Origin: Roseomonas gilardii subsp. gilardii
Lineage (GTDB): Bacteria > Pseudomonadota > Alphaproteobacteria > Acetobacterales > Acetobacteraceae
NCBI RefSeq assembly: GCF_023078375.1
Contig: NZ_CP095554.1
Coordinates: forward strand, 3,774,501 to 3,838,500
Length of the DNA stretch: 64,000 nt
Reading direction: 5' to 3'
Each line of letters starts with the position of its first letter. The stretch's first letter is position 1. This document shows, one piece after another, positions 36,704 to 45,908 of the stretch. The notes under the pieces were generated by a model that was given only the letters and a program-made list of their open reading frames with translations, was not told the origin of the DNA and ran no database searches. The position numbers were made by a program, and so were the translations under genes.

Positions 36704-37204
36704 ATGCACGATACCAGTTGGATCCTGTCGCTCTTCGGTGCCTTCGTGGCCGGCTGGCTGGTGCTGCTTGGCCTCCGCATCCGGCGCCCGGTCACGCTGA
36801 AGGCCGATGGCCAGGGCGGCATGGTCTCCGGTGGCCGCCTGCGCCCGGCCCCGACGCCCTTCGACGATTCCGAACCCCAGGGCGCGCTGCTGGCCGATCA
36901 TCTCGAACTGCCTGTCGTGCTCCATTACGCGCGCCCCTCCGGCGCGGTGGATGTGGTGGAGGTCCGGATCGGGCGGATCTTCGGCCATCATGACAGCCAG
37001 GGCCTCCGGATCGGCAGCCTGCAGACCCTCCCCGACCAGCCGAAGGGCTTCCGCCGCAACCTGCAATTCTACCGGCTGCGTGGGCTGGAGGACCCGGCCA
37101 CCGGGGTCGTGATGGTCAGCGATGCCGACAAGGCGCACTGGCTGGCGCACAAGGCCGGGCTGCTGCGGCCGGTCCGGGAAGCGGCGATGGCCCGGCCAGG
37201 ATAG
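36704..37204 (+). CDS. Membrane-anchored protein of unknown function
   Basis: This protein of about 166 residues has one N-terminal membrane helix (WILSLFGAFVAGWLVLLGL) and a cytosolic domain of about 140 residues. The domain shows VEVRIGRIFGHHDSQGLRIGSLQTL and GFRRNLQFYRLRGLEDPATG, a pattern reminiscent of the small beta-barrel WYL-like domains, but I cannot assign it. ATG 36704 (MHDTSW) begins just after the tandem repeat. No operon partner is evident. Confidence 0.7.
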   Translation: MHDTSWILSLFGAFVAGWLVLLGLRIRRPVTLKADGQGGMVSGGRLRPAPTPFDDSEPQGALLADHLELPVVLHYARPSGAVDVVEVRIGRIFGHHDSQGLRIGSLQTLPDQPKGFRRNLQFYRLRGLEDPATGVVMVSDADKAHWLAHKAGLLRPVREAAMARPG

Positions 37205-37299
37205 GGCTGCCTCCCTCCCCGCCCCGCTGGCATCGCCCAACTGGCATCGCCCGGCCCGCTCAGGCGTTGTCCCCTCTCTGCCAGGACGGGCCGCCCCGC

Positions 37300-38448
37300 G
37301 TGAACTCCCCACCCCATCCCGAAAGCTGGATGCGCGTCACACCGCTGGGCCTCTATTGCGAGCCCGGCGATTTCCACATCGACCCGTCCCGCCCCGTCCC
37401 CCGCGCGGTGATCAGCCATGGCCATGCCGACCATGCGCGCCCCGGCCATGGCGCCGTGCTCGCCACGGCAGAAACCCTGGCGATCATGGAGGCCCGCTTC
37501 GGCGAGGGGAATGCGGGGCGCGAGCGGCAGGCGCTGAGCTATGGCGAGGCCCTGACCCATCGCGGCGTGCGCGTCACCCTGGTTCCGGCCGGGCATGTGC
37601 TGGGCTCGGCGCAGATCGTGCTGGAATGGCGCGGCAGCCGCATCGTCGTCTCGGGCGACTACAAGCGCCGCCACGACCCGACCTGCGCGGGCTTCGAGCC
37701 GGTGACCTGCGACGTCTTCGTCACCGAGGCCACCTTCGCCCTGCCGGTCTTCCGCCACCCCGATGCCTCGCAGGAGATCGCCCGGCTGCTGAAGAGCCTC
37801 GCCCTCTTCCCGGAACGGGCCCATGTCGTGGGTGCCTATGCGCTGGGCAAGACGCAGCGGATCATCGCCCTGCTGCGGCAGGCAGGCTACGACCGGCCCA
37901 TCCACCTGCATGGCGCGCTCTGGAACCTCTGCGCCCTTTATGAGCGCCTCGGCATCCCGCTCGGCCCGCTGGAGCCGGTGCCCAAGGGACTCAAGCGCGG
38001 CCATCCGCCGATCCTGGCCGGCGAGATCGTGCTGGCGCCGCCTTCCGCCGAGGCCACGCCCTGGTCGCGCCGCATGGCCGATCCGGTGACCTGCGCCGCC
38101 TCCGGCTGGATGACGGTGCGCCAGCGCGCCCGGCTGCGCGGCGTGGAACTGCCCCTGGTCATCAGCGACCATGCCGACTGGGACGAGTTGCTGGCCACCT
38201 GCGCGGAGGTCCAGGCCCCCGAGGTCTGGGTCACCCATGGGCGCGACGATGCGCTGATCCATACCCTGTCCCTGCGCGGCGTGCGGGGCCGCGCCCTGCA
38301 CCTGATCGGCCGCGAGGAGGATGACGACGCCCCGGAAGCCGTTCCTCCAGGGGAGGCCGTGCCGGAGGAAGCCATGCCGGAGGTGGCCCCGCTGCCCGCC
38401 GGTGGCGGCTTCGCCGCGGATGCCTCCGCCGGGGATGTGGCCCGATGA
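37300..38448 (+). CDS. Ligase-associated DNA exonuclease (metallo-beta-lactamase fold)
   Basis: This protein of about 382 residues is the mRNA-3'-processing-like exonuclease that is always coupled to an ATP-dependent ligase in bacterial repair operons. Metal sites are visible as VISHGHADHARPGH, VPAGHVLGSAQIV, VSGDYKR and ISDHADWDEL. LYCEPGDFHIDPSRPV opens the protein as in homologues. A GTG at 37300 gives the closest family N-terminus; ATG 37330 and TTG 37267 are alternatives. The last 60 residues are an acidic/proline tail. Its stop overlaps the ligase start by four bases (ATGA). Confidence 0.9.
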   Translation: MNSPPHPESWMRVTPLGLYCEPGDFHIDPSRPVPRAVISHGHADHARPGHGAVLATAETLAIMEARFGEGNAGRERQALSYGEALTHRGVRVTLVPAGHVLGSAQIVLEWRGSRIVVSGDYKRRHDPTCAGFEPVTCDVFVTEATFALPVFRHPDASQEIARLLKSLALFPERAHVVGAYALGKTQRIIALLRQAGYDRPIHLHGALWNLCALYERLGIPLGPLEPVPKGLKRGHPPILAGEIVLAPPSAEATPWSRRMADPVTCAASGWMTVRQRARLRGVELPLVISDHADWDELLATCAEVQAPEVWVTHGRDDALIHTLSLRGVRGRALHLIGREEDDDAPEAVPPGEAVPEEAMPEVAPLPAGGGFAADASAGDVAR

Positions 38449-40061
38449 GCCTGCCCGCCTTCGCGGAGCTGCTGGAACGCCTGGTCTTCACTCCGGGACG
38501 CCTCGCCAAGCTCGCCCTGATCCGCCGCTGGTTCGACGAGCAGCCCGACCCCGAGCGCGGCGTCGGCCTTGCCGCCCTGACCGGCGAGCTGGTCTTCAGC
38601 GCCGCCAAGCCCTCGGTGATCCGCGCTCTGGTGGCGGAACGCACCGATCCCGTGCTCCTCGCCCTGTCGCAGGACTATGTCGGCGATTTCGCCGAGACGG
38701 TGGCGCTGATCTGGCCGGAGAAACCCGGCACCAACGCGCCGCCGCCGATGCTGAGCGAGGTGGTGGAGGGGCTGGAGCTCGCCTCCCGCGCCGAGGTGCC
38801 GCGCCTGATCGAGACCTGGCTGGACAGCCTCGACGGCACCGGGCGCTTCGCGCTGATCAAGCTCGTCACCGGCGCCCTGCGCGTCGGCGTCAGCGCCCGC
38901 CTCGCCCGCGTGGCGCTGGCCGAATGGGCCGGCCGGAGCGTGGAGGAGATCGAGGAGGTCTGGCACGGTGTCGCCCCGCCCTACATCCCGATCTTCCGCT
39001 GGCTGGAAGGGCGCGAGCCGAGACCGGACCCCAGGGATGCCCCGGTCTTCCGCCCGCTGATGCTGGCCCATCCGCTGGAGGAGGCCGATCTCGGCGCCAT
39101 CGAGGCCGCGCCGGAGGACTGGCGCGCCGAATGGAAATGGGACGGCATCCGCGTGCAGCTCGCCGCCAGTCCGGGCGGCGTCCGGCTCTGGTCGCGCACC
39201 GGCGAGGATGTCTCGGGCGCCTTCCCGGAACTGCTGCAGGACCTCCGCTTCCACGCCACGCTGGATGGCGAGCTGCTGGTGATGCGGGATGGCGTCGTCG
39301 CCCCTTTCGCCGATTTGCAGCAGCGGCTGAACCGCAAGGTGATCACGCCGAGGATGCAGCGCGACTTCCCGGTCGCCGTGCGGCTCTATGACCTGCTCCT
39401 GGAGGGCGAGGAGGATCTGCGCCCCCTCCCCTTCGCCACGCGGCGCGACCGGCTGGAGGCATGGTTCACGCGGCACCGGCCGGCGGGGATGGATCTGTCG
39501 CCGCTGGTCGCCTTCTCCTCCCTGCGCCATCTGGCCGAGTTGCGGGAGGGCGCGCGCGCCGCCTCGATCGAGGGGCTGATGCTCAAGCGCGCCGACAGCC
39601 CCTATGTCGCCGGCCGCGTGAAGGGCCTGTGGTGGAAGTGGAAGCGCGCGCCGCTCACCGTGGATGCGGTGCTGATGTACGCCCAGCGTGGGCACGGCAA
39701 GCGGTCGAGCTACTACTCGGACTACACGTTCGGCCTCTGGCGCGCCGCGGAGGACGGGACGGAGGAGCTGGTGCCCGTCGGCAAGGCCTATTCCGGCTAC
39801 ACGGACCAGGAACTGGTCTGGCTCGACCGCTGGATCCGCGAGCACACCACCGGCCGTTTCGGCCCGGTGCGGGAGGTGGAGAAGGCGCTCGTGCTGGAGG
39901 TCATCTTCGATGCCGCACAGCTTTCGGGGCGGCATCGTTCCGGCGTCGCCATGCGCTTCCCCCGCATCGCCCGCATCCGGCGCGACAAGCCGGCCCTGGA
40001 GGCGGACCGGCTGGAGACGCTGCTGGCCATGGTGGAGAACCGGGCCGAGGCCGTGGACTGA
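38445..40061 (+). CDS. ATP-dependent DNA ligase, repair type
   Basis: This 538-residue ligase seals nicks with ATP, separately from the replicative NAD-dependent LigA. A long N-terminal domain comes first, then the adenylation motif AEWKWDGIRVQ with the nucleotidylated lysine, then the Glu of TLDGELLVM, IEGLMLKRADSPY, and motif V in VKGLWWKWKRAP. The OB domain follows (YAQRGHGKRSSYYSDYTFGLW). The gene is translationally coupled to the exonuclease, so they act together in end processing and joining. The helicase and phosphoesterase that often accompany the pair are not here. Confidence 0.93.
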   Translation: MSLPAFAELLERLVFTPGRLAKLALIRRWFDEQPDPERGVGLAALTGELVFSAAKPSVIRALVAERTDPVLLALSQDYVGDFAETVALIWPEKPGTNAPPPMLSEVVEGLELASRAEVPRLIETWLDSLDGTGRFALIKLVTGALRVGVSARLARVALAEWAGRSVEEIEEVWHGVAPPYIPIFRWLEGREPRPDPRDAPVFRPLMLAHPLEEADLGAIEAAPEDWRAEWKWDGIRVQLAASPGGVRLWSRTGEDVSGAFPELLQDLRFHATLDGELLVMRDGVVAPFADLQQRLNRKVITPRMQRDFPVAVRLYDLLLEGEEDLRPLPFATRRDRLEAWFTRHRPAGMDLSPLVAFSSLRHLAELREGARAASIEGLMLKRADSPYVAGRVKGLWWKWKRAPLTVDAVLMYAQRGHGKRSSYYSDYTFGLWRAAEDGTEELVPVGKAYSGYTDQELVWLDRWIREHTTGRFGPVREVEKALVLEVIFDAAQLSGRHRSGVAMRFPRIARIRRDKPALEADRLETLLAMVENRAEAVD

Positions 40062-40084
40062 ACCACCACTTCAATGGGCGTGGG

Positions 40085-40642
40085 TCAGCGCAGCCCGCTC
40101 TTCTTCTCCACCACCAGCGGCACGCGCGTGCCGGTGAGCGGGTTCAGCGCCGCCGTTCCCTCGATATCCTCGTCCTCACGGCCTTCCCGCCTGGTCGGCG
40201 CGCCCAGGTCGGCGGGGTCCGGCGTCCCGGCGGTGGCGGCGGCCAGGGCCGCCATCTCCGCAGGCGAGAGCCCGCCGGTCTCGCCCTGCGGCACATAGTC
40301 CTGCCAGCCCGCGCCCCGCCATTCGCGGCGCCGGTCCTCCAGATCCGCCGCGCCGTGGTCGCGGAACACCGCGATGGCGTGGTCGGCCTCCCCCTCCTCC
40401 ACCTCGGCGGTCAGCACGATGCCGCCGCGCCGGATTCCCTCCGAATAGGCATGCCGGTCCTCGTCCGGCATGAAGAGGTGGCGCAGCGAGGCCCAGAAGC
40501 CTTCCTCCGCCACCGCATCCGCCCCGTCGGTGGCGTGCACCGCGATGCGGCGGCGGTCCAGCCCGTCCTGCTGCACCAGATGCTCGATGACCAGTTCGAC
40601 ATCCTCTCGCCGGTCGAACAATCCCGACACGATACGGGCCAT
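40085..40642 (-). CDS. General stress protein with YflT-like domain
   Basis: This 185-residue cytosolic protein begins [28 protein letters not shown], the signature of the YflT / general-stress-17M-like domain, which covers about residues 4-105. The C-terminal part is acidic and disordered ([20 protein letters not shown]). Such proteins are stress-induced in many bacteria, and no activity is known. An inverted repeat with a GGAAC word lies 22-43 bases upstream of the ATG, a possible stress-promoter element. It is convergent with the ligase gene. Confidence 0.75.
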   Translation of the reverse strand: MARIVSGLFDRREDVELVIEHLVQQDGLDRRRIAVHATDGADAVAEEGFWASLRHLFMPDEDRHAYSEGIRRGGIVLTAEVEEGEADHAIAVFRDHGAADLEDRRREWRGAGWQDYVPQGETGGLSPAEMAALAAATAGTPDPADLGAPTRREGREDEDIEGTAALNPLTGTRVPLVVEKKSGLR

Positions 40643-40664
40643 GCTGGTGTCTCCCCTGGGCATT

Positions 40665-40685
40665 TCCCGGCACGCCGGGAGTTCC
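40665..40685 (-). promoter_or_regulatory. Hairpin and GGAAC word upstream of the stress gene
   Basis: TCCCGGC / GCCGGGA (40665-40680, spacer AC) is a perfect 7-bp inverted repeat. On the gene's strand it is preceded directly by GGAAC (40681-40685), the -35 word of EcfG-type general stress promoters, but no matching CGTT -10 word is found at the right distance. Tentative. Confidence 0.3.
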
Positions 40686-40793
40686 GGCAGGAGTGGCGGG
40701 CGATGTCCCGCGCGGCCCCTGCCACATGCGGGGGAAACGGCCGGCCCGCGCCGTCAGTTGCGGCGCGGCGGCCGGGCGGCCCGGCCGGATGCC

Positions 40794-40827
40794 TGCCATA
40801 TCCGGAGGCGGTGCTTGCCATATCCGG
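40794..40827. promoter_or_regulatory. Two direct repeats upstream of icd
   Basis: The 12-mer TGCCATATCCGG occurs twice (40794-40805 and 40816-40827), 22 bases apart start to start, or about two helical turns. It lies 130-165 bases before the icd start in an otherwise featureless GC-rich leader of about 310 bases. The phasing fits two protein dimers on one face of the DNA. Confidence 0.45.
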
Positions 40828-40956
40828 CGGGGGCCTTGCCCCGGGGCGGACCCGATGCGAATGTCCGCGCCACCCTCCCGCCCCCCGGCTGGCCGCGGCC
40901 CCGCGCCGTGTCCCCGCCCCAGGGCGGCCCGAACCCGCTGCCGGAGAGGATCCGCA

Positions 40957-42168
40957 ATGGCCAAGATCAAGGTGAAGACCCCCGTCGTCGAGCTCGACGG
41001 GGATGAGATGACCCGCATCATCTGGGGGTTCATCAAGGACCGCCTGATCCTCCCCTATCTCGACATCGACCTGAAGTACTACGACCTCGGCATCGAGCAT
41101 CGTGACCAGACCGACGACCAGGTGACGGTGGACGCCGCCAACGCCATCAAGCAGTACGGCGTCGGCGTGAAGTGCGCGACCATCACCCCGGACGAGGCGC
41201 GGGTGAAGGAGTTCGGCCTGAAGAAGATGTGGAAGTCCCCGAACGGGACCATCCGCAACATCCTCGACGGCACCATCTTCCGCGAGCCGATCATCTGCCA
41301 GAACGTGCCCCGCCTGGTGCCGCACTGGAGCAAGCCGATCGTGGTCGGCCGCCATGCCTATGGCGACATCTACCGCGCCGTCGAGATGAAGGTGCCCGGC
41401 CCCGGCAAGGTCACGATGACCTACACGCCCGAGGGTGGCGAGCCGCAGGAGATCGGCGACTTCCCGTTCAAGGGCACGGGCGTCGCGATGATGCAGCACA
41501 ATCTCGGCTCCTCGATCGAGGGCTTCGCCCGCGCCTCCTTCAACTATGGCCTGGCGCGCAACTTCCCGGTCTATCTCTCCACCAAGAACACGATCCTGAA
41601 GGCCTATGACGGCACCTTCAAGGACACGTTCCAGGCGATCTTCGACAAGGAGTTCAAGGCCGAGTTCGACAAGCGCGGCCTGACCTACGAGCACCGGCTG
41701 ATCGACGACATGGTGGCCGCCGCGCTGAAGTGGGAAGGCGGCTATGTCTGGGCCTGCAAGAACTATGACGGCGACGTGGAGTCCGACATCGTGGCGCAGG
41801 GCTTCGGCTCGCTCGGCCTGATGACCTCGGTGCTGCTGGCGCCGGACGGCAACACGGTGGAATCCGAGGCCGCGCACGGCACGGTGACGCGCCACTTCCG
41901 CGAGCACCAGAAGGGCCGCGACACCTCCACCAACCCGATCGCCTCGATCTTCGCCTGGACGCGCGGCCTTGCCTATCGCGGCCGCTTCGACGGGACGCAG
42001 GATCTGGTGGACTTCGCCAATGCCCTGGAGCAGGTCTGCGTCGAGACGGTGGAATCCGGCCACATGACCAAGGACCTCGCCATCCTGATCGGCAAGGACC
42101 AGCCCTGGCTGAACACCCAGGCCTTCCTCGCCAAGCTGGACGAGAACCTGAAGAAGAAGATGGGCTGA
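40957..42168 (+). CDS. icd: NADP-dependent isocitrate dehydrogenase
   Basis: This 403-residue enzyme oxidises isocitrate to 2-oxoglutarate in the citric-acid cycle. It is of the eukaryote-like homodimeric type (type II), common in Alphaproteobacteria: [36 protein letters not shown] with substrate-binding Ser and Arg, [38 protein letters not shown] carrying the metal aspartates, and [16 protein letters not shown] for NADP. GGAGAGG precedes the ATG. A strong terminator follows 25 bases after the stop, so it is transcribed alone. Confidence 0.97.
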   Translation: MAKIKVKTPVVELDGDEMTRIIWGFIKDRLILPYLDIDLKYYDLGIEHRDQTDDQVTVDAANAIKQYGVGVKCATITPDEARVKEFGLKKMWKSPNGTIRNILDGTIFREPIICQNVPRLVPHWSKPIVVGRHAYGDIYRAVEMKVPGPGKVTMTYTPEGGEPQEIGDFPFKGTGVAMMQHNLGSSIEGFARASFNYGLARNFPVYLSTKNTILKAYDGTFKDTFQAIFDKEFKAEFDKRGLTYEHRLIDDMVAAALKWEGGYVWACKNYDGDVESDIVAQGFGSLGLMTSVLLAPDGNTVESEAAHGTVTRHFREHQKGRDTSTNPIASIFAWTRGLAYRGRFDGTQDLVDFANALEQVCVETVESGHMTKDLAILIGKDQPWLNTQAFLAKLDENLKKKMG

Positions 42169-42193
42169 TCCGGCCCCTCCTCGCCGGAACAGG

Positions 42194-42225
42194 AAGGGCG
42201 GGCGCCTCCGGGCGCCCGCCCTTTT
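42194..42225 (+). terminator. Rho-independent terminator of icd
   Basis: GGGCGGGCGCC and GGCGCCCGCCC form an 11-bp GC stem with a short loop, followed by TTTT. It is positioned just after icd. Confidence 0.85.
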
Positions 42226-42350
42226 CCGTTTCCGGGGGGTGGCATCACGCTGTGAGACGGATGGGACGGATCGGCGCTCCCCCCGGCGCGACGGTCCTCT
42301 CACAATCGGGTCAGAACCGCTCCCCTTTCCCGCCTTCGTCCGATCCTCCG

Positions 42351-42375
42351 GCAACAGGGCCTGCCGCCAGCCGTT
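42351..42375 (+). promoter_or_regulatory. Possible EcfG-type stress promoter
   Basis: GCAAC (one mismatch to GGAAC) at 42351-42355 and CGTT at 42372-42375 are 16 bases apart, as in EcfG promoters of Alphaproteobacteria. It lies about 90 bases before an SDR of a type often in the general stress regulon. The single mismatch makes this tentative. Confidence 0.3.
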
Positions 42376-42463
42376 CATGCCCTGACGGCACGGCCGCCCC
42401 ATGAGGCCCTCGGTCAGGCCTGCCCTGCCGGCCCGCGCCCCTTCCGGAAAGGACGACCCGCTC

Positions 42464-43369
42464 ATGAGCCAGGACGGCCACGACCCCTACGCGATGCGCG
42501 ACCCGCGCCAGCAGTATCCCCGCCCGCCCTTCCCACGGCAGCCGCAGGACGCGCCCGGCGAGGTCCGCCGCATGGAGCCGATGCCCGACCATGGCGAGAA
42601 CAGCTATCGCGGCAGCGGCCGCCTGACGGACCGCAAGGCGCTGATCACGGGCGCCGATTCCGGCATCGGCCGCGCCGCCGCCATCGCCTTCGCGCGGGAG
42701 GGCGCGGATGTCGCGATCGGCTACCTGCCCAGCGAGGAAGCGGATGCGCGCGAGGTGGCGAAGCAGGTCGAGGCCGCCGGGCGCAAGGCCGTGCTCCTGC
42801 CGGGCGACGTGTCGGAGGAGGCGTTCTGCGGGAGGCTGGTGGCCGATGCGGTCGCGCAGCTCGGCGGGCTGGACATCCTGGTGAACAACGCGGGCAAGCA
42901 GACCGCGGTGAAGGCCATCGCCGAACTGACGACCGAGCAGTTCGACGCCACCTTCAGGACCAATGTCTATGCGATGTTCTGGATCACCAAGGCCGCGCTG
43001 CCGCACATGCCGCCCGGGGCGGCGATCATCAACACGACCTCGATCCAGGCGATGAACCCGTCCCCCTCGCTGCTGGACTATGCCCCCACCAAGGCCGCGA
43101 TCATGAACTTCACCAAGGCCCTGGCGAAGCAGGTGGCGGAGAAGGGCATCCGCGTGAATGCCGTGGCGCCCGGCCCCTTCTGGACGCCCCTGCAACCCTC
43201 CGGCGGGCAGCCGCAGGAGAAGATCGAGGAGTTCGGCAGCCAGACCGTCTTCGGCCGCCCCGGCCAGCCGGCCGAACTCGCCGCGGCCTATGTGCTGCTC
43301 GCCTCGCAGGAAGGCAGCTACATGACCGGCGAGGTGATCGGCGCCACGGGCGGCAGCACGCCCTTCTGA
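42464..43369 (+). CDS. SDR oxidoreductase of the YghA/general-stress type
   Basis: This 301-residue short-chain dehydrogenase carries an N-terminal extension of about 55 residues (proline/arginine-rich, then [24 protein letters not shown]), typical of the YghA/YhdF/GsiB-linked branch. Cofactor motif [10 protein letters not shown] is at about 63-72, NNAGKQ near 142, the catalytic Ser in [11 protein letters not shown] and the Tyr-Lys pair in DYAPTKAAI. It ends [16 protein letters not shown]. The branch is often stress-induced; its substrate is not settled. It is transcribed alone. Confidence 0.9.
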   Translation: MSQDGHDPYAMRDPRQQYPRPPFPRQPQDAPGEVRRMEPMPDHGENSYRGSGRLTDRKALITGADSGIGRAAAIAFAREGADVAIGYLPSEEADAREVAKQVEAAGRKAVLLPGDVSEEAFCGRLVADAVAQLGGLDILVNNAGKQTAVKAIAELTTEQFDATFRTNVYAMFWITKAALPHMPPGAAIINTTSIQAMNPSPSLLDYAPTKAAIMNFTKALAKQVAEKGIRVNAVAPGPFWTPLQPSGGQPQEKIEEFGSQTVFGRPGQPAELAAAYVLLASQEGSYMTGEVIGATGGSTPF

Positions 43370-43509
43370 AGCCGCCGCGGCATCGCCCCGGCACCGGCGC
43401 AGGGCGGAACCGCCGCCCTGCCCTCTTCTCTCTCCGCCAAAGCGTGGCACTGTGCGCCTCTTGCGCCGCCCGGCCGGGCGGCCCTTCCGAGCCCAGGATG
43501 ATTGCCCCC

Positions 43510-45110
43510 ATGAAGCGCCGCGACCTCGCTTCCGCCTCCCTTGCCCTTCTGGGTTCCCCGCTTCTCGCCCGCCATGCCCTGGCCCAGGGTGCCGTTTCCG
43601 GCGAGAGCAAGCCGCTGGTCATGGCCATCGGCGGCGCGATCCAGTCGATCGACCCGCATTTCTTCTCCGCGACGCCCAACCACACCGTCGCGAACCACAT
43701 CTTCAGCCGCCTGATGGAACGGGACCGCAAGGGCAATCCGATCCCCGGCCTGGCCCTGTCCTGGACGCCGGTCTCGGAGACCGAGTGGGAGTTCAAGCTC
43801 CGCCCTGGGGTGAAGTGGCATGACGGCCAGGATTTCACCGCCGACGACGCGATCTTCACCTTCGCCCGCGCCCGGGACGTGCCCAACAGCCCCGGCGGCC
43901 TCGGGCCCTACCTCTCCTCCATCGCCGAGGCGAAGGCGCCCGACCCGCTGACGCTCCGCGTCATCACCCGGGGCCCGGCACCTCTCCTGCCGCGCCAGTT
44001 GCAGCAGGTCCATATCGTCTCCCGCCATGTCGGCGAGGGCGCGACCACGGACCAGTACAACAGTGGCAAGGCCGCCATCGGCACCGGCCCCTACAAGTTC
44101 GTCCGCTACGTGCCCGGGGACCGGCTGGAGCTGGCCCGCAACGAGGAATACTGGGGCACGAAGCCGGAATGGACCCAGGTGACGCTGCGGCAGATCACCA
44201 ATCCCGGGGCGCGCGTCGCGGCGCTGCTGTCCGGCGATGTCGGCATCATCGACACGCCGCCGGCCGGCGCCTGCCGCGCCTGCGCAATTCCCCCCAGGTT
44301 GTGGTGGAGACGGCGCCCGGCCTGCGCCTGATCTATCTGGGCCCGGACTTCTCGCACGCCACCAACCCGCCCGAGGTGACGACCAAGGACGGCAAGCCCT
44401 TCGACAAGAGCCCGCTCCTCGACCAGCGGGTGCGCCGGGCGCTGAACATCGCCATCAACCGCCAGGCCCTGGCCGACCGGGTGATGCAGGGCATGGCGAC
44501 CCCCACCGGGCAGTGGATGCCGCAGGGCAGCTTCGGCTATGCCCCCGGCGTGCCGGTGCCCCCCTATGCGCCGGAGGATGCGCGGAAGCTGCTGGCCGAG
44601 GCCGGCTTCCCCGAGGGGTTCCGCATCACCCTCCGCACCCCCAACGACCGCTATCCGAACGATGCCGAGACGGCGCAGGCGGTGGCGCAGATGTGGACGC
44701 GGATCGGGGTGCAGACCCGCATCGAGGCCATGCCCTGGAGTGCCTATGTCCCCCGCGCCACGCGGCAGGAATACTCCATGTGCCTCTGGGGCTGGTCGAG
44801 CAGCACCGGCGAGGGCAGCAACGTCATGAACAGCGTGCTCAGCACCTATAACAGGGAGAAGGGCCGCGGTTCCTCCAATGACGGCCGCTATTCCAACCCG
44901 GAATTCGACGCCCTGACCGACGAGGTGCTGTCCACCATCGACGATGCGAAGCGCGAGGCCCTGATCCAGAAGGGCGTGGCCATGGCGATGGGCGACGTGG
45001 CGCTGATCCCGCTCGTCATCCTCACCAATGCCTGGGCGACGCGGAAGGGGCTGACCTATACGGCCGGGTCCAGTGAAATGACCCTGGCCATGGATGTGCG
45101 TTCCGCCTGA
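43510..45110 (+). CDS. ABC transporter substrate-binding protein, peptide type (SBP_bac_5), one apparent frameshift
   Basis: This periplasmic protein of about 533 residues belongs to the oligopeptide/nickel-binding family. A signal peptide (MKRRDLASASLALLGSPLLARHALAQ) precedes the fold; SIDPHFFSATPNHTVANHIFSRLM, LRPGVKWHDGQDFTADDAIFT, IGTGPYKFVRYVPGDRLEL and later VRRALNIAINRQALADRVM are all diagnostic. The frame is lost near 44270; one added base gives PAGALPRLRNSPQVVVE and continues to the normal C-terminus at 45110. No permease genes adjoin it, so it is a third orphan receptor in the window. An ATG at 43498 is also in frame. Confidence 0.88.
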
Positions 45111-45298
45111 TCGCGCAGGGGGGCCGCCCGGCCCCCTTCCTCCTCAGTAATTCGATTGTAAATCATCATAAATATACAACCCATGATTTATTTCGTCGCA
45201 GTTTCCTGACTTTCTGCCTTCTCCTGCATGATTTTTGATCCCGGCTTGTAAAATAAAGCCAACACCGTAACATTGGCGACGGGGGAAGGATCAAAAGA
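45111..45298. promoter_or_regulatory. AT-rich intergenic region
   Basis: This interval is much richer in A and T than its surroundings (for example TAATTCGATTGTAAATCATCATAAATATAC) and ends with a GGGGGAAGGA ribosome site before ATG 45299. It probably holds the promoter of the membrane-protein gene and may bind a nucleoid protein. No specific operator was identified. Confidence 0.4.
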
Positions 45299-45876
45299 AT
45301 GAATTCTTCGTTGCTGCTGGTCGCCGTCCATTTTCTGCCCGAAATTTCCCGCGCCGTGGCACTTGGCCAGGAAAGCGAAACGGCATGCCAGGTGTCGCAC
45401 GCGGTCCGCGCCGCCGCCGGCACCGGCAATCCCTTTCTGGCCCTGCGACGGATCGAGGCCGATCTGAACCGCGCGGCCGCCCTGCGCATCCGCCTCGCCT
45501 CGATCGCCTGCGACCGGGAGATCGCCCTGGCCGAGATGCGCCACCGGACCCGGAACGGGCAGGACGGCGGGCGCCATCCCTTCCCGGGCCGTGCCCATGC
45601 CCTCGGGCTGGCGATGACCCTCTGCGCAGGCTTCCTGTCGATCTTCGCCCTCGGCTTCCGGTGGAGCCGGACGGCGCCCGCCTCCCCGCGCCTGGCCGGA
45701 CCTGTTGCCAGTTGCCTGCTGCTTGCCGCCATGCTGGTCGCCGCCCTGGGGATCACGACCCGGCCCGAGAGCCCGGGGCAGTGGCGGTGCTGGCCCCGGC
45801 GCCGGAATCGGCCGATGCATCGGCCCTGCCATCGGAGCCGGTGCCGCAGGCGGCCGATCTCATGCGGCCGGCCTGA
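45299..45876 (+). CDS. Two-helix membrane protein of unknown function, one apparent frameshift
   Basis: The product starts MNSSLLLVAVHFLPEIS, has a helical, charged middle and two hydrophobic helices (LGLAMTLCAGFLSIFALGF and AGPVASCLLLAAMLVAALGI). The frame after the second helix changes composition abruptly. Adding one G to the four-G run at 45775-45778 gives SPGAVAVLAPAPESADASALPSEPVPQ and a stop at 45876, a credible disordered tail. The restored protein is about 192 residues. I recognise no family. Preceded by GGGGGAAGGA and an AT-rich leader. Confidence 0.6.
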
Positions 45877-45908
45877 TCCGGCCTGTCACCCCCTGGGCAA
45901 AGGCGCGT

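Noticed and set aside
40411-42465. Long antisense ORF opposite icd (684 codons)
   Set aside because: It mirrors icd codon by codon, with His/Gly/Arg-rich composition typical of shadow frames in GC-rich DNA.
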